A program made the position numbers and the translations under genes. DNA of 64,000 bases from Gerris lacustris (lineage: Eukaryota > Arthropoda > Insecta > Hemiptera > Gerridae). The notes below the pieces were generated by a model. It did no database searches, was not told the DNA's origin, and saw nothing but the letters and a program-made list of their open reading frames with translations. This document shows positions 30,691-42,636 of the stretch, piece by piece; the first letter of the stretch is position 1; every line of letters begins with the position of its first letter. The DNA is taken from NCBI GenBank assembly GCA_951217055.1, contig OX578276.1, positions 12,445,430 through 12,509,429 on the forward strand. Direction: 5' to 3'.

Positions 30691-32992
30691 TCCTGAAGGG
30701 AGGTGCGCATTGTTTTTATACCAAAACAGGGCAAACCTGATTTTACTCTTCCTAAATCTTACAGACCCATCAGTCTTACTTCGTTCTTTTTTAAGACCTT
30801 GGAAAGGCTGGTGGATAGGTGGATTAGGGACAACATGACCATACCATTAAGCAAGCAGCAGTATGCATATCAAGCAGGAAAATCTTGTGAGGCAGCTCTT
30901 CACCATTTGGTCTGCAAAATCGAAAGAGCCCTCAACAAGCAACAGCTGATGCTGGGGCTCTTCATGGACATCGAAGGGGCTTTTAATTGTGTTTCTGTTG
31001 AATCTATCAGCCAAGCTGCTTCTGAACATGGTGTTCACCCAGTTTTAGTGGCATGGATCAGATCAATGCTATCTCTTAGAATAGCTAAAGTTGAGAGAAA
31101 TGGATAAGGAAAAGTTGCTATAAGGACAGGCTGTCCACAAGGAGGAGTTCTTTCACCCTTACTTTGGTGCCTTGTGGTGGATAGTCTCATAAAGCTTATT
31201 CTGAAAGATGGGATTTACATTCAAGCTTATGCAGATGACGTAGCAGTTTTGGTTCAGGGCAAGTTCACTATCACAGTATTTGAGCTGGCACAAAGAGCTC
31301 TTCACACTGTTGAAAGATGGTGTTATAATCACGGCCTCGGAGTTAATCCCGAAAAAACAGTGGTGACACTATTTACAAGGAAACGAAAAGTGGAGGGAAG
31401 TACAGAACTTATGCTAAGTGGTAAGAAGCTTAACCTCGCAGACTCAGTAAAATATCTAGGTGTAATTTTGGATAAAAAACTGTCCTGGAAACTTCATCTT
31501 GAAGCGAAGCTAAATAAGGCAATGGCGGCCTTTTGGGTATGCCGGAAGGCCATTGGTCCCACCTGGGGATTACAACCCAAAGTACTGCACTGGATCTTTA
31601 CTGCCATGGTAAGACCAATTCTTTCCTATGCATGTGTTGTCTGGTGGCCAAGGATATCGATAAGAACTGCAAAGAAATCACTTCAACACCTTCAAAGAAC
31701 GGCTTGTGTTGGTATACTAGGAGCAATGAAAACTACACCAACCCTGGCACTTGAGGCTATGATATGCTTACCACCTTTAGAAATATACCTGAAGTACGAA
31801 GCTATGCTAGCTTCATATCGCCTGCACTGTGCTGGTTTATGGATGGGATATGACAGTATAGGGCACAGTATAATATGGAATTCTATCACAGAAATCTGCC
31901 CAGAAGTAGTTATGTTACAGGACTCTATGATACCACAGTGGGATTTTGACATTAGCTGGGAGTATCTACTTCCTTCAAGACAAGACTGGGAACCTGGAGA
32001 TGATCCTCAAATGCCACCAGGAACAGACATGTGGTTTACCGACGGGTCCCGAATCAATGAATTATCAGGGGCTGGGGTTTTCTGTGCAGAACCCCAATAT
32101 GAGCTTAGTGTGAGCTTAGGCAAATATGCCACTGTATTTCAGGCAGAGATATATGCAATTTTGGCCTGTTCTCAAATTATCCTGAATAATAAAATCTTTA
32201 ACAGACAAATCAGAATCTACTCTGACAGCCAGGCAGCGATTAAAGCACTGGTTACACCAAGGTATACATCTAAGCTGGTGGCTGAGTGCAAAAGCTATCT
32301 TAACACTCTTGGACAACTTAACAAGGTACAACTGATATGGGTTCCTGGACATTGTGGCATTGAGGGGAATGAGATTGCTGACCAGTTAGCTAAAACGGGT
32401 TCCAATTCGACCCCAATTACACCAGAACCAGTTGCTGGCGTGCCACGTTGTGGAGTGAAAAATTCCATATGGACATTTATGAGGCTAGATATGAAAAGAA
32501 TATGGAACACTGCTTCAGGTATGCGACAATATAAAATAATGATCGGGGAACCATCTCAGCATCTTACCAGATCGCTGCACTCGCTCAAAAAACAATCCTG
32601 TCATCTTTTGACAGGATTTCTTACTGGACACTGTAGGCTAAATCGACATCTCCATCTGCTTGGCCTAGCAGAAATCCCAGTGTGCAGGCTGTGCGAGGAA
32701 GAGGATGAAACCCCTTCTCATCTTATTAGCAGCTGTCCTGCATTAACACACCTGAGGTGGAGAATCTTTGGCTTAACCATCCTGCCAATTGAAGAACTTA
32801 AGTTACTTCCCCTAAACAAGGTGCTCACTTTCTGTGGGTCTGTGAGCTTGCTAAGAGGATAGGGTACTATAGGATGGACTATTAAACCGGGTTTGCTCCT
32901 TGGATCCACACATGAGGTCTTATTGCTTCGGACTTTTTTTTTATAAAATAAAAAAAAGAAGTCCCCCGGAAAAAAAAAAAAAAAAAAAAAAA
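30690..32992 (+). pseudogene. non-LTR retrotransposon (I-like clade), RT and RNase H, 5'-truncated
   Basis: One reading frame (30703-32862) is interrupted only by TAA at 31105-31107. Reverse transcriptase blocks in order are FIPKQGKPDF, YRPISLTSFFFKTLERLV, LFMDIEGAFN (motif A), GCPQGGVLSPLLW (motif B region) and AYADDVAVL (catalytic YADD) near 31230. An RNase H domain follows: WFTDGSRIN, QAEIYAIL, YSDSQAAI, and WVPGHCGIEGNEIADQLA with the late His and Asp. The C-terminus has a Cys-x2-Cys...His...Cys zinc knuckle (CRLCEEEDETPSHLISSC). The 3' end has a 23-base A tail (32970-32992). A RNase H after the RT suggests the I/Loa group. The endonuclease and ORF1 are missing, as expected for truncated insertion. 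The single stop suggests moderate age. Confidence 0.9.
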
Positions 32993-33019
32993 GGAGGGGA
33001 AGAAAAGTTATTAAAGCAA

Positions 33020-33144
33020 GAACCCCAACTTATTTTATTCAGTATATAAAAATATTTTGTTAAGTTAAACTCAGTTTTTTTAGCTCCTTCTTATACAAAT
33101 CAAGCCAACGGTTTGTGGATATCTTTCATTCCAGCAATATCACA
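33020..33144 (+). other. putative 5' non-coding exon of the small ORF at 33592
   Basis: A GTGAGT donor lies at 33145-33150 (cacagtgagtaat), and the ORF at 33592 is preceded by tttatttgcag, a good acceptor. I infer a spliced leader of about 100 bases and a 447-base intron. The intron contains a partial Penelope-type end (33226-33320). Confidence 0.35.
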
Positions 33145-33225
33145 GTGAGTAATATTTATTTACTTATTTTTTTATTTGGAATGGAGTTTTTATATTTAAT
33201 TATAATTGTATTGTTTTGTATAATT

Positions 33226-33320
33226 GTTGTGTTTTAAACGAAACACAATAATTTTTAAAAATCAGTTTATTGTCTACCACAAGAATTTAAAAAATATACA
33301 AATATATAGACCGGTTTCGA
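33226..33320. repeat. partial copy of Penelope-type end (type B)
   Basis: cgaaacacaataatttttaaaaatcag...tatagaccggtttcgactg matches the arms of the palindrome at 34136-35014 almost base for base and then stops. Confidence 0.85.
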
Positions 33321-33591
33321 CTGTTTTAATTATAATTGTAAAATATGATGATTATTCTATGGCTTACTCTTTTGTTCGTTTTTCATATTTCGTTATATTC
33401 ATAGTAGGGCATTAGAAATGAAGAAGAGATCATTTTCTTTTAATTGATTAAATATGCTATACTTCGCCCATACATTGTCTTCAGACTTGAACTGAACTAT
33501 CCTGAAAATATCATCTATAGTATATTAACACAAATATACAATTTTAAGTAATCATTATTTTTAATTTATTTTATTTTTTATTTATTTGCAG

Positions 33592-33891
33592 ATGTCCTTT
33601 TTAGAATTGTGTAGAGAAGCTTGTAGACAGCGGGAGACCATGTCTTTCGCAGACCTTCCTCCAGGAACATACGAAATAAAGTCTTTACAACGCGTTAGTA
33701 CATCGATTGGTCCGAGCGTCGCCGTTGAAATTGAAATTGATGACTTGCAGGTCCGACGATTATACCCGCCTCACCGAATTAGCGACCGTATATATCCTCA
33801 TCTGTCAGCCGACATTAAACAGTTTCCTAAACACATTGTATATAATGGCAGATCTCTTAATGGTGCGTTTCGCATCGATTTTACGGATTAA
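33592..33891 (+). CDS. small conserved-looking protein of the polymerase element, 99 aa
   Basis: An intact ATG-initiated ORF (MSFLELCREACRQRETMSFAD) with a compact, globular composition and a more balanced base composition than its flanks. It reads LPPGTYEIKSLQRVSTSIGPS and later DIKQFPKHIVYNGRSLNG. From memory, small proteins with this layout (short helical start, then a beta-rich part with a G-T-Y-x-I pattern) accompany family B polymerase genes of virus-like elements in insects. They could bind single-stranded DNA, which is inference. A polyadenylation-type aataaa follows at 33924-33929. Start chosen at the ATG directly after the splice-acceptor-like ttgcag. Confidence 0.55.
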   Translation: MSFLELCREACRQRETMSFADLPPGTYEIKSLQRVSTSIGPSVAVEIEIDDLQVRRLYPPHRISDRIYPHLSADIKQFPKHIVYNGRSLNGAFRIDFTD

Positions 33892-34019
33892 ATTGTGTAA
33901 GAAATGAGTATATTTTAGTTATAAATAAATGTTTTAAAAAAATAACACCTTCTGTTTTCTTTATTACTAGTCTTTAGTTATATATTAGAACCTATCACGA
34001 TTAATTATAAGTCTAGTTT

Positions 34020-34021
<2 letters not shown>

Positions 34022-34092
<71 letters not shown>
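34022..34092. repeat. (AT)n microsatellite, left of palindrome
   Basis: A nearly pure AT tract. Together with 35010-35082 it brackets the palindrome, as if the palindrome arose in or inserted into one microsatellite. Confidence 0.9.
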
Positions 34093-34093
<1 letters not shown>

Positions 34094-34135
34094 TCATTGG
34101 TTGTTTTGACGGAGATTTTGTGGTACTTAGAAAAA

Positions 34136-35011
34136 ATCATATTGTAAATGAAACACAATAATTTTTAAAAATCAGTTTATTGTCTACCACAAGAATTTAA
34201 AAAATATACAAATATATAGACCGGTTTCGACTGGTTTAGATAATATAAAAATTAAAACAAAAAGTTATACATTCTAAAACACTGTCATCTTCAGTTGACT
34301 GATTTATAAAGACTGCCTTGATTTTCTAATTTAAACTAGGAACTTAGGGTAATGTGTGGGTGGGGATACAACGGTATAGGGTTTAAACGGTATAAGGAAG
34401 AGTGTAAGGGTCTTCGGGTTGGATTCAGGTATAGGAGGGTTAGCTTAAACTATGGTTTAACATAAAATAATAAAATTCAAGTACAGATAAAAATATGAAA
34501 CTAAAATATAGCTATCTACAACTTTTGTACATTAATATTTTTAATAAAACCTATTAAAAGTTTTTTTTAAGTTAAAACCTATTAAGTTTTTTTAGTTAAA
34601 CCTATTAAAAATATTAATGTACAAAAGTTGTAGATAGCTATATTTTAGTTTCATATTTTTATCTGTACTTGAATTTTATTATTTTATGTTAAACCATAGT
34701 TTAAGCTAACCCTCCTATACCTGAATCCAACCCGAAGACCCTTACACTCTTCCTTATACCGTTTAAACCCTATACCGTTATATCCCCACCCACACATTAC
34801 CCTAAGTTCCTAGTTTAAATTAGAAAATCAACGCAGTCTTTATAAATCAGTCAACTGAAGATGACAGTGTTTTAGAATGTATAACTTTTTGTTTTAATTT
34901 TTATATTATCTAAACCAGTCGAAACCGGTCTATATATTTGTATATATTTTAAATTCTTGTGGTAGACAATAAACTGATTTTTAAAAATTATTGTGTTTCA
35001 TTTACAATATG

Positions 35012-35014
<3 letters not shown>
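34136..35014. mobile_element. head-to-head pair of Penelope-type ends (palindrome)
   Basis: Arms of about 425 bp are almost perfectly complementary: atattgtaaatgaaacac at the left, gtgtttcatttacaatat at the right, centre near 34570. Each arm carries ctgaagatgac...gtcgaaaccggtctata, the layout seen at Penelope-like ends, here with a long loop. There is no ORF. Only a handful of differences separate the arms (for example tacaacggt versus tataacggt), so the inversion is recent or maintained by conversion. Confidence 0.8.

Positions 35015-35082
<68 letters not shown>
35010..35082. repeat. (AT)n microsatellite, right of palindrome
   Basis: AT dinucleotide tract with a single ttt interruption. Confidence 0.9.
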
Positions 35083-35089
<7 letters not shown>

Positions 35090-35308
35090 GATATAACACT
35101 ACATTGAGGGATGCTCATACAAACTAAATATAAATTAATACTTACACTTCTATAAAATTACAAGTTTCAACTTTTACTGGGTTGAAATTACTATTTCTTA
35201 AAAAAAAAAATTATGATATAAATGCTGGAAGGATCCCCTGACGACCACTCAAGTCTTCGTTTTTGTAAGGTAAAAGTCCCTCTACCATTAACCTGTAGTT
35301 TATTTTTC

Positions 35309-35310
35309 AT

Positions 35311-35343
<33 letters not shown>
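35309..35343. repeat. poly(T) tract
   Basis: A run of more than 30 T, possibly the tail of a minus-strand retroposed copy. No body recognised. Confidence 0.8.
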
Positions 35344-35344
<1 letters not shown>

Positions 35345-35754
35345 TCTCCATGAGAATAATTTAAAAATAAAAAAATAAAGCAAAGGTACAAAAGGTGAAA
35401 GATAACTCTAATGTTAACCCTCTCACAAGTTAAAAGGTTGAAGAAACCTTTCTTAATTTTAAGTGTAAGATATTTTTAAAGGTACCTATTAGTTTGGAGA
35501 GGACAGCAAAGGGGTAAAGAGATTTTTTAAAATTTTTTTTTTTTCTTCATCCCACAGCATGATTTTGAAGGGCGGCGTCGTACCAGACTCTTTTTATACC
35601 CCGCTCTCAGGTAGTAGATTATAATGGCCCCGCCCTAGCTCACAGGTGGTTCAAAAAACCCTTTTTATTTTCTTCTCTATTTCAAATCGAAATATCTTAA
35701 CTAGATGCTATATAACTCATGTTAATATAGTAAGAATCTTTAAAGATTGTATCT

Positions 35755-36260
35755 ACATTTTGCCGTGGGAAATATATAGGAATGAATGCCTTAAGTTTCG
35801 GAGGGGAAATTAAATGATACACGCAAGATAAAATACTGAACCTTGATAAAATTGGGAAATGGGAGGCCAGTAGTACAGAAAAGAGAGTTCTGGGAAGATC
35901 CCACCTCTCAGAAGTGTTCTCCTGGGAAAGACCCCCCCTGTTGTTCTCTAACTCTTTCTAAAGGTGTTCTCTGTGTGGGGGGATCCCCCCACCCCCGTTC
36001 TTTTTGAGTTTGGCCTCTGATGTATATTTTAAACATGGAATTAAAATCTAGTTATTTTTTATTATTTTTTTATTATTTATTTATTTTTTTTTTTTTCGGA
36101 AGCTGTTTAAAGACGTCATGCCGTGAGATAGGGGGATTGTATTATCACCGGCCTCCCATTTTCCAATTTTATCAAGGTTCAGTATTTTACCTTATGTATA
36201 TAATTTTATTTCCCCCTCCAAACTTAAGACATTCATTCCTGTATATTTCCCACTGCTAAA
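35755..36260. repeat. inverted repeat with about 110-bp arms
   Basis: gtgggaaatatataggaatgaatgccttaagtttcgg at the left and aaacttaagacattcattcctgtatatttcccac at the right are complementary, as are ctgaaccttgataaaattgggaaatgggaggcc and its inverse. A further part of the right arm is repeated at 36400-36430. The segment in between includes ggaagatccc and ggggatccccccacccc motifs but no gene. Confidence 0.75.
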
Positions 36261-36955
36261 TGTATCCCATAAGCCCTAAGGCAAGACCTACCTTTAATTT
36301 CTACCGACCATCCTTGTGTTTTATTATTAGATGCTAAACGGCTACCATCCAGATTCAACGAGTCAGGCTCAATTTATATCTTTTACTTTATTTACCCTAC
36401 TTAAGACATCCATTCCTGTATATTTTCCCAGCATGAATCCTTCCATCCAGTTATTATTATGTTACATGCGTGATCAGGATCCTCATACTTTCATACTCAT
36501 GGTACAATAAGATGGTTTTAAAATTAATATAATGAAAACACACATTTTTGGTTTTAATTAGTTATAATATATTTATGCTTTTACCCAAACATGACTTTAT
36601 TTATTATTAATTTACAGATACATTTATCATATTATTTAAAGGTTGCTCTATACCAATAAAAGAAAATTATTTATATACTTTATTATTACCTACCATTATT
36701 TTACAGATTATTATTATTTAATATTTATTTACAATTAGTATCACAGTTTTTTAAAAACATTTACGCTACAAAAATAGTATCACAGTTTTATAATATTTAT
36801 TATTTCTTTCTTTTAAAAAAAATGTACGCTACAAAAATTCTCATATTATTATTATATACTTATTATTATTATAGCTTTAATACTCATATTAATGCGGATG
36901 ACTGATATGATCAATATGAGTAAACACTTCAAGTTAGATCATCGATGAAGCCATA
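36261..36955. other. AT-rich gene-free stretch downstream of the polymerase
   Basis: Short direct repeats of the type agtatcacagtttttta...acgctacaaaaat at about 36740-36840. No coding content recognised. Confidence 0.4.
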
Positions 36956-36958
36956 AGG

Positions 36959-39900
36959 TCAGGTTGTTATGCCATCGGGTAAAATTACCCTCTTGTTGTC
37001 GAAGGGAGATAAGGAGACCTTATTCCTCTCTATATTGCGAACTATATGATCTTTCGATCGAATATTCCGCATTATAGAGAACATTGCCTTTTGCTTATTT
37101 AAGCAATTGATATAGTCGTCAAAAGTTATCTCCGTAAGGGTAGATTTCACCACGCCTTTGGCTCGTTTTTTAGTTTGACCGTCAACCACCAAAGAATATA
37201 ATTTTGGTTTTAGACCGACAAATTCAGAGATCAGTTTCCCGTTGGCTTCATCCTTAAATTTCCCCAAGACCTTTTTATTTGTCAAGGAGAAATGGGGGTG
37301 ATCGGGCGGATAGTCTGAAAAGTCAAAATGTTTACTCATATTGAACATATCCCAGAACAGATCGTCCGTCTTTATACGGTAAATCAGCGAGTCCGTATCA
37401 GTATACAGCAGCTGGAGACGTTCCATACCGTAGCGGGGTTGTATGATGTCATAATGGAATCCGTACATTACCGTCTTTGACAAATCTAAAATGGACATAC
37501 CGACGTAGCTGGGCTTATCGAAAAGGATGTTCGTTTTCTCCATTAGGAATAGAATCACGTTCTCCGAGATGATGGTTTTATCCTTATAATTAAATTTATT
37601 TATAAGCTTAGCTGCTTGCTTTTCGGTTGTCACTAGCCTGACATTCTGGCGCTTACGTACGGATTCCATTGTTTTCCCGAAAATGCTGTTGTTGTATAAT
37701 TTAAATTGATCTTTTTCAATGGAGTTACGGACATTCTGTCTAAGGGAAGTTGTTAAATTTAATATATGGCTCTAACCAGCGAGACTGCAAGAATTTTACA
37801 GCTCGATGGATTTTTATATTAAAACTAAACCATGGCATAAAGCTTGTTTTAGAGCCATATAATGTACGACATAATTTTTTCTGGGGCCTAAGTGGGGAAT
37901 TAATTTGGGGGTTGAATTTAGTTTTTCAGAGGGAGGGACAATAGATTCAGGGAGAAACGGAAAATCTGAATGTAGATGATGTAATTTTGAGGGGTATTCG
38001 ATGTCCACATCTAAGATGTTGCCGTATGTATCTTCTTCCTGGAGCGAATGGATGTCGATCTGTTCCGGATAATCGACCCATTCAAACCCTCCAGTTGGAA
38101 GCGGTCGAGACATCGCATCGCCATAAAGATTGTTGGCATCTAGGTATGATATGTATGTACTAGGCTTTGAATCGTACGATTCTAGATATTTATTGTTTGC
38201 ACTAGCACGTCTATGCATAACGCTACACATACCTCCTCTAATACCCCTCTCAATTAACATTATCGTGTCATAGTCAGTGAGGAGATCAAGTCGAACACCA
38301 GTGAATTTCAGCATTGCATCCCACGTCATACCAGGGGCGGTGTAATACCATGCAGGATCAAGTTTATGAGTGGCCAGAGTTACCTCTCTAAATGCTTCAA
38401 AAACGTCACTTAAAAGAAGTACATCTGACTTCACATACTGATCCGCATAGTCGCCAAGTGTTTTACACTCGAATGCTTTCCACACTTTTTGTGCGTGACT
38501 ATAATCTCCTTCACTACATTCTAGTTGAAATAATTAATTAAAACATTTTTCCCTTGTTGGGAGACATGTTTCGTCTAGTTTCTCCCATGAATCCACGAAA
38601 TCATATGGATAGTTCCCCTTTTTCATCATAAGCTCTAGTCTCTCGCCCGAATAATACCTCGCCATGTTTTTGAAGGCTTGCTGCGGCAAATTAAAATTGC
38701 TCATGAATCTAAAGGAGTCAACGAAGCGAAGAGTGATATTTTTAATTTGTTTTGAAAAGGAAATATATTTTTCTGAAGTTTGAGGGATAATATTGACTCG
38801 GCCTTCGTCACCACCGAGTTTTCGGATCAAGAAATGTGAATCGTAACCACTTAAATTATGTATGAAAATCGGGAGAAATTTGGGGGATTTAGCTAGGAGG
38901 TTACATTCACTATGGGCTGCCCCCCTGAAGCAGCCTGTTAAATGGCGATGATCTCTTACGGCAGGGGATTCGGTAGAAAAAGGTTTCAAACAAAGCCAAC
39001 ACTTAGTTGCGGTTTAGAACGCTAAATTATCACTATCAGTCATGTTAATGGGTACTATACTATCGTAAATTGGGTCCAACCCCTTTGCCACCTCGGTCAA
39101 ATACGCCATAAATTTCGCAGGAGCATCCTCGCCTCTATATACATATGGATCCATAGAAAAAGGTACCGGTAGGTGCTGTACCTCAATCGATGGTTTCACA
39201 TAAATACAAAATGACATTGGAGAATGCACCTGGTATGGGGTTGAAAATGATGATGAAGGCGAAGGTGTACACCCATTAATGGGAGTAAGAATGCTCTCAA
39301 AGTCAGCGTACACAACATAGGGCATGCGAATCTGTTTACCATAGCTGGAAAATTCAACGAACGGTTTTTTGCGAGTTAAGTCCACTCTTACTGGTTTGTT
39401 TAGGTTGCACAGATTAGCATGGTCCCTAAGCCTGATCTCTTGACGTTTTCGAGTTCAAACCACCATAATGTGTCAAACATATTTTACAAAATTGTAATTT
39501 CTCGTTATGGGCGGAAATTTGAGAGCTTACGAGACGGGAAAGATCATTAATATACGAAATGCTTTTTAACCTCGAAAGTACATGTAGCCGATAGTGGGTT
39601 TTCACATAGTTTCTCAGTTAATAAAAGCAGATCTCGATGATCCTCCCTCTCCCTCTCAGTGAGCCTTAGATGACATATTTTATCATTTTCAAGCCCAAAA
39701 ATATTTATGGAGATGTTATTAGTATTTTCAAACCTTGTAATCATGGTGGAGGGAGGGCATTAAATTTCACTAAAATCGTAGTTATTTTCGATTTGATTGA
39801 ATTGGTTTATACTCCGGGGATATTCATCTCCAAGGAGCTCGGTAAGGATTGCATATTTAAAGCACATGTCGTCGTCATTTTTTAAATTTACAACAGCTTT

Positions 39901-41759
39901 TTTGTCAGAAATGGATTTGGGAAGAGGCAAGTAGGATGACCCGAGTAAAGGATCGAATTTGTTAATTTTTACTCGCAGGCCATCCACCCCATTAAGCATC
40001 CAACTACTTTTTTCTAGCTGTCCCTCCTCCATTTCCGTTGTCATGTGTCTAAATTGCAACCTTGTAAACTCTTCTAGGTTTGTACCCATATCCACCGGAG
40101 TATTGGAGGTTTTAAAATTAAAATCCATCCTTTCACCATGGATATTAGAAAAGCTACAATACAAAGTTTACTTTTAGAGCTCGTAGAAAAACCAGAGCTC
40201 TCTTCAAAAGTTCCACAACTCGATCTAAAACGGAGTCAAAAAATGCGCTCAGGCTTTGATTATCGTTAGAGCGAATAAAATATGATTTTATTCGCCCCTG
40301 ATACGCACTTTCATACTCCTGTACTAGATCGGAATTAGGTCTAACCGAAATAAGCTCACGAGTGGACGGTTCCCCCAGTCTTGAAGTAGATGGAACATCG
40401 CCACATACTTCCTCATGTTTTAAGTGTAGATGTCTATTTGAAAAATCATGGTTGCATTTACTACACTTTTTACTATATGGGATGTTACATCTAATTTCAT
40501 GATCTAATTTTTGTTCCAAATCAATAAACCTTTCTCCACAATTCACACACTCGAATTGTTTAATTCCACGACACAGTTTTTCGTGTCTTTTCCTGTTCTC
40601 ATCAAGGGAGAATTGTCTATTGCACTTGGGACAAATGTGTGGGGTGCATCGTAACTCATGAGCTCGTAAATATTTCAGTGTTTTATAAACCTTCGGACAT
40701 GTAGAACAGGAGAGGTCTGTTAGAAGAAACACCTCTACATGATTTCTCATGCTTCATAAGGTCCTTAAGAGACTCGAAAGCTGCTCCGAGCGATTGCATA
40801 GCCTACTCGAGTTCCCCCGATGTGAAGATGGCTCAGAGGTCAGACCCTCCCCTACTTGATGATAAGGTACGATCGGGGTACTCCTGCACGTCTCTTCATG
40901 CTCTATGAGAGAGTGTTCCATCCACACCCCGCAACATTGACATAATCCTGTAAAAAAAAACCAAAAAAAACAAAAAAACAATGATATAAATCATTAAAGA
41001 AATAAATAAATAAATAAATAAACTGAGGAATAATGTTTATACTTTTACTAAACAACATTTTGATCATTTTAAAAATAAAATTAAATAAATAAACGATAGC
41101 AAAACCAACCATAATTAATCGTCGGGTTTTCGACTAGATCGAAACACTCCCTCTCAGAACATCTGAGACATCTACCAGAAACGCATAACCCTAAAAAAAA
41201 TAAAAATAAAAAAATGAAAATAAAAACAAAAAAATAAAAAATAAATTGATTAATTAATAAATAAATTAATTAATAAATTACATCATATTATGGCACACAC
41301 ACACACACACAAATAAAATAAAATAAAAAATAAAAATACTCGGAGACTAACCGTTACAAACCTCATCCGGACTTGGTATCGGAGTCCTCACTACTGGTTT
41401 GCCATCGAAATAATTCTCTTCCTGGCTCGGGGGTCCGCTGAATGAGGTCGAGGGACTCCTGAGATGCCGGCAATATGGGGTTGATCCCAAAACAGGAGTT
41501 GTTCTGACTAGGGGTCTGTGGAATGATGTCAGGTGCTCTCTCGAGTCATTATAAGATGGAAACATCAGGGGAGTTCCCTCTTGAGAAACCTCGTGAGGGG
41601 GGGATCAGCTGCGGACTTACCACATGACCCCTACCCTCCAAGACGTTCTCGAATAGGTAATCGAGACCGTCATAGAGGTCCACGCCCTCGACCTCCTGGA
41701 AGACTTCCATGCAACATTCGCAGAAGGATCCCTCACACAAGTATCTGAGTCCGCTCATG
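36959..41759 (-). pseudogene. protein-primed-type family B DNA polymerase of a virus-like mobile element (broken)
   Basis: Collinear minus-strand frames encode a long polymerase. N-terminal exons have Cys/His fingers: 41759-41613 with SFCECCMEVF, 41194-about 41106 with CVSGRCLRCSE, and 40949-40755 with GLCQCCGVWMEH. The frame 40750-40154 has four more C2H2-like fingers. A linker follows with GSSYLPLPKSI and DDDMCFKYAIL (39760-40164). Polymerase blocks are YADFESIL (exonuclease I), NLSGYDSHF (exonuclease II), YLDANNLYGDAM (palm, motif A), FGKTMESV (motif B region) and YTDTDSLIY (motif C) near 37400. Such enzymes replicate linear DNA from a terminal protein, as in Polinton/Maverick-like and bidnavirus-like elements. 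Breaks: in-frame stops near 39010, 38534 and 37812, frameshifts near 41560, 40160, 39750, 39550-39390 and 37700. Intron-like gaps with donor/acceptor signals occur at about 41354-41195 and 41105-40950. Confidence 0.85.
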
Positions 41760-41915
41760 TCTGAAATATAAATGAGAGTTTAAGGACGTGAATAGAATTT
41801 TGTACTTTTATTTTTAAACTCCTCCCCCTTCGACGACAACCCCCCTCTATCACAGACATTTTTACCTAAATATATAGTCGAGCTATGACTTCTTTATTTT
41901 ATATCAGTCGCTAAA

Positions 41916-42089
41916 ATGTCGATTAGATGGAAACATCCGTTTACGTCAATAATAGCTGGTCCTACGGGAAGCGGAAAATCTTATTTTGTTTCGAAATTCG
42001 TAAAATATCTCCGTGATATAGTCGATGGGAGTATTAGTGAAATTGTATGGTGTTACGGGGAGAATATCAGCCCCTCTATGATTAAATAA
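41916..42089 (+). pseudogene. P-loop ATPase of the same element, N-terminal fragment
   Basis: Opens divergently from the polymerase 150 bp away. The 57 residues start MSIRWKHPFTSIIAGPTGSG and continue KSYFVSKFV...EIVWCYGEN. GPTGSGKS is a Walker A loop. The KHPFT...GPTGSGK start followed by WCYGE is, from memory, a recurring insect virus-like-element ATPase pattern. It stops with TAA at 42087-42089, exactly where the last exon of the SAM gene begins on the other strand, so the downstream body (Walker B and beyond) is lost. Role inferred: DNA packaging or strand separation. Not demonstrated. Confidence 0.6.
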
Positions 42090-42636
42090 GAAAATCTGCA
42101 ACTATTCCGATAGTATTTAATAAAGGGTTATTGGACTTAGAGGAGTTTCCTATTTCAAAAACAGGAAAACTGGTTATTTTTTCATACGTGGCTCCCATCT
42201 TTGAAATCTTAGTGTGATATTTATATCTCAAAATCTTTTTAATCAGGGAAAGGGAAAACGAGATATTTCGCTGAATGCTCACTATATTGTATGTTTTAAA
42301 AACCCCCGAGATCGCGGGCAAATTATTCATTTTGCGAGGCAAGTTTACCCGGAAAACCCAATACTCCTCCAGCTCTGAAGCTGCTTCGATTGTAGAGATG
42401 AAACCAGCGCACACCTCCGCTCTGGAAGGCCTCCAAACTGGTTTCCCCTTAACCTTTGTCACGGGTGCGTTGATGAGTAGGGGTAGGCACAATAGGGCTG
42501 CGTTGGCCTGGTCCTGTTCACTCCCTAAAAACAAAGAAACAAAAAATTTAGCCAAATTTATTTAGGCATTGACAATCAATGCGGTATATTAAATTACAGC
42601 TGAGGTATGGTGTGACAAATAGGAAAAAAATATGTA

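Noticed and set aside
42275..42565. 96-aa plus-strand ORF
   Set aside because: Antisense of SAM-gene exon 8, whose splice acceptor and phase fit the minus strand.
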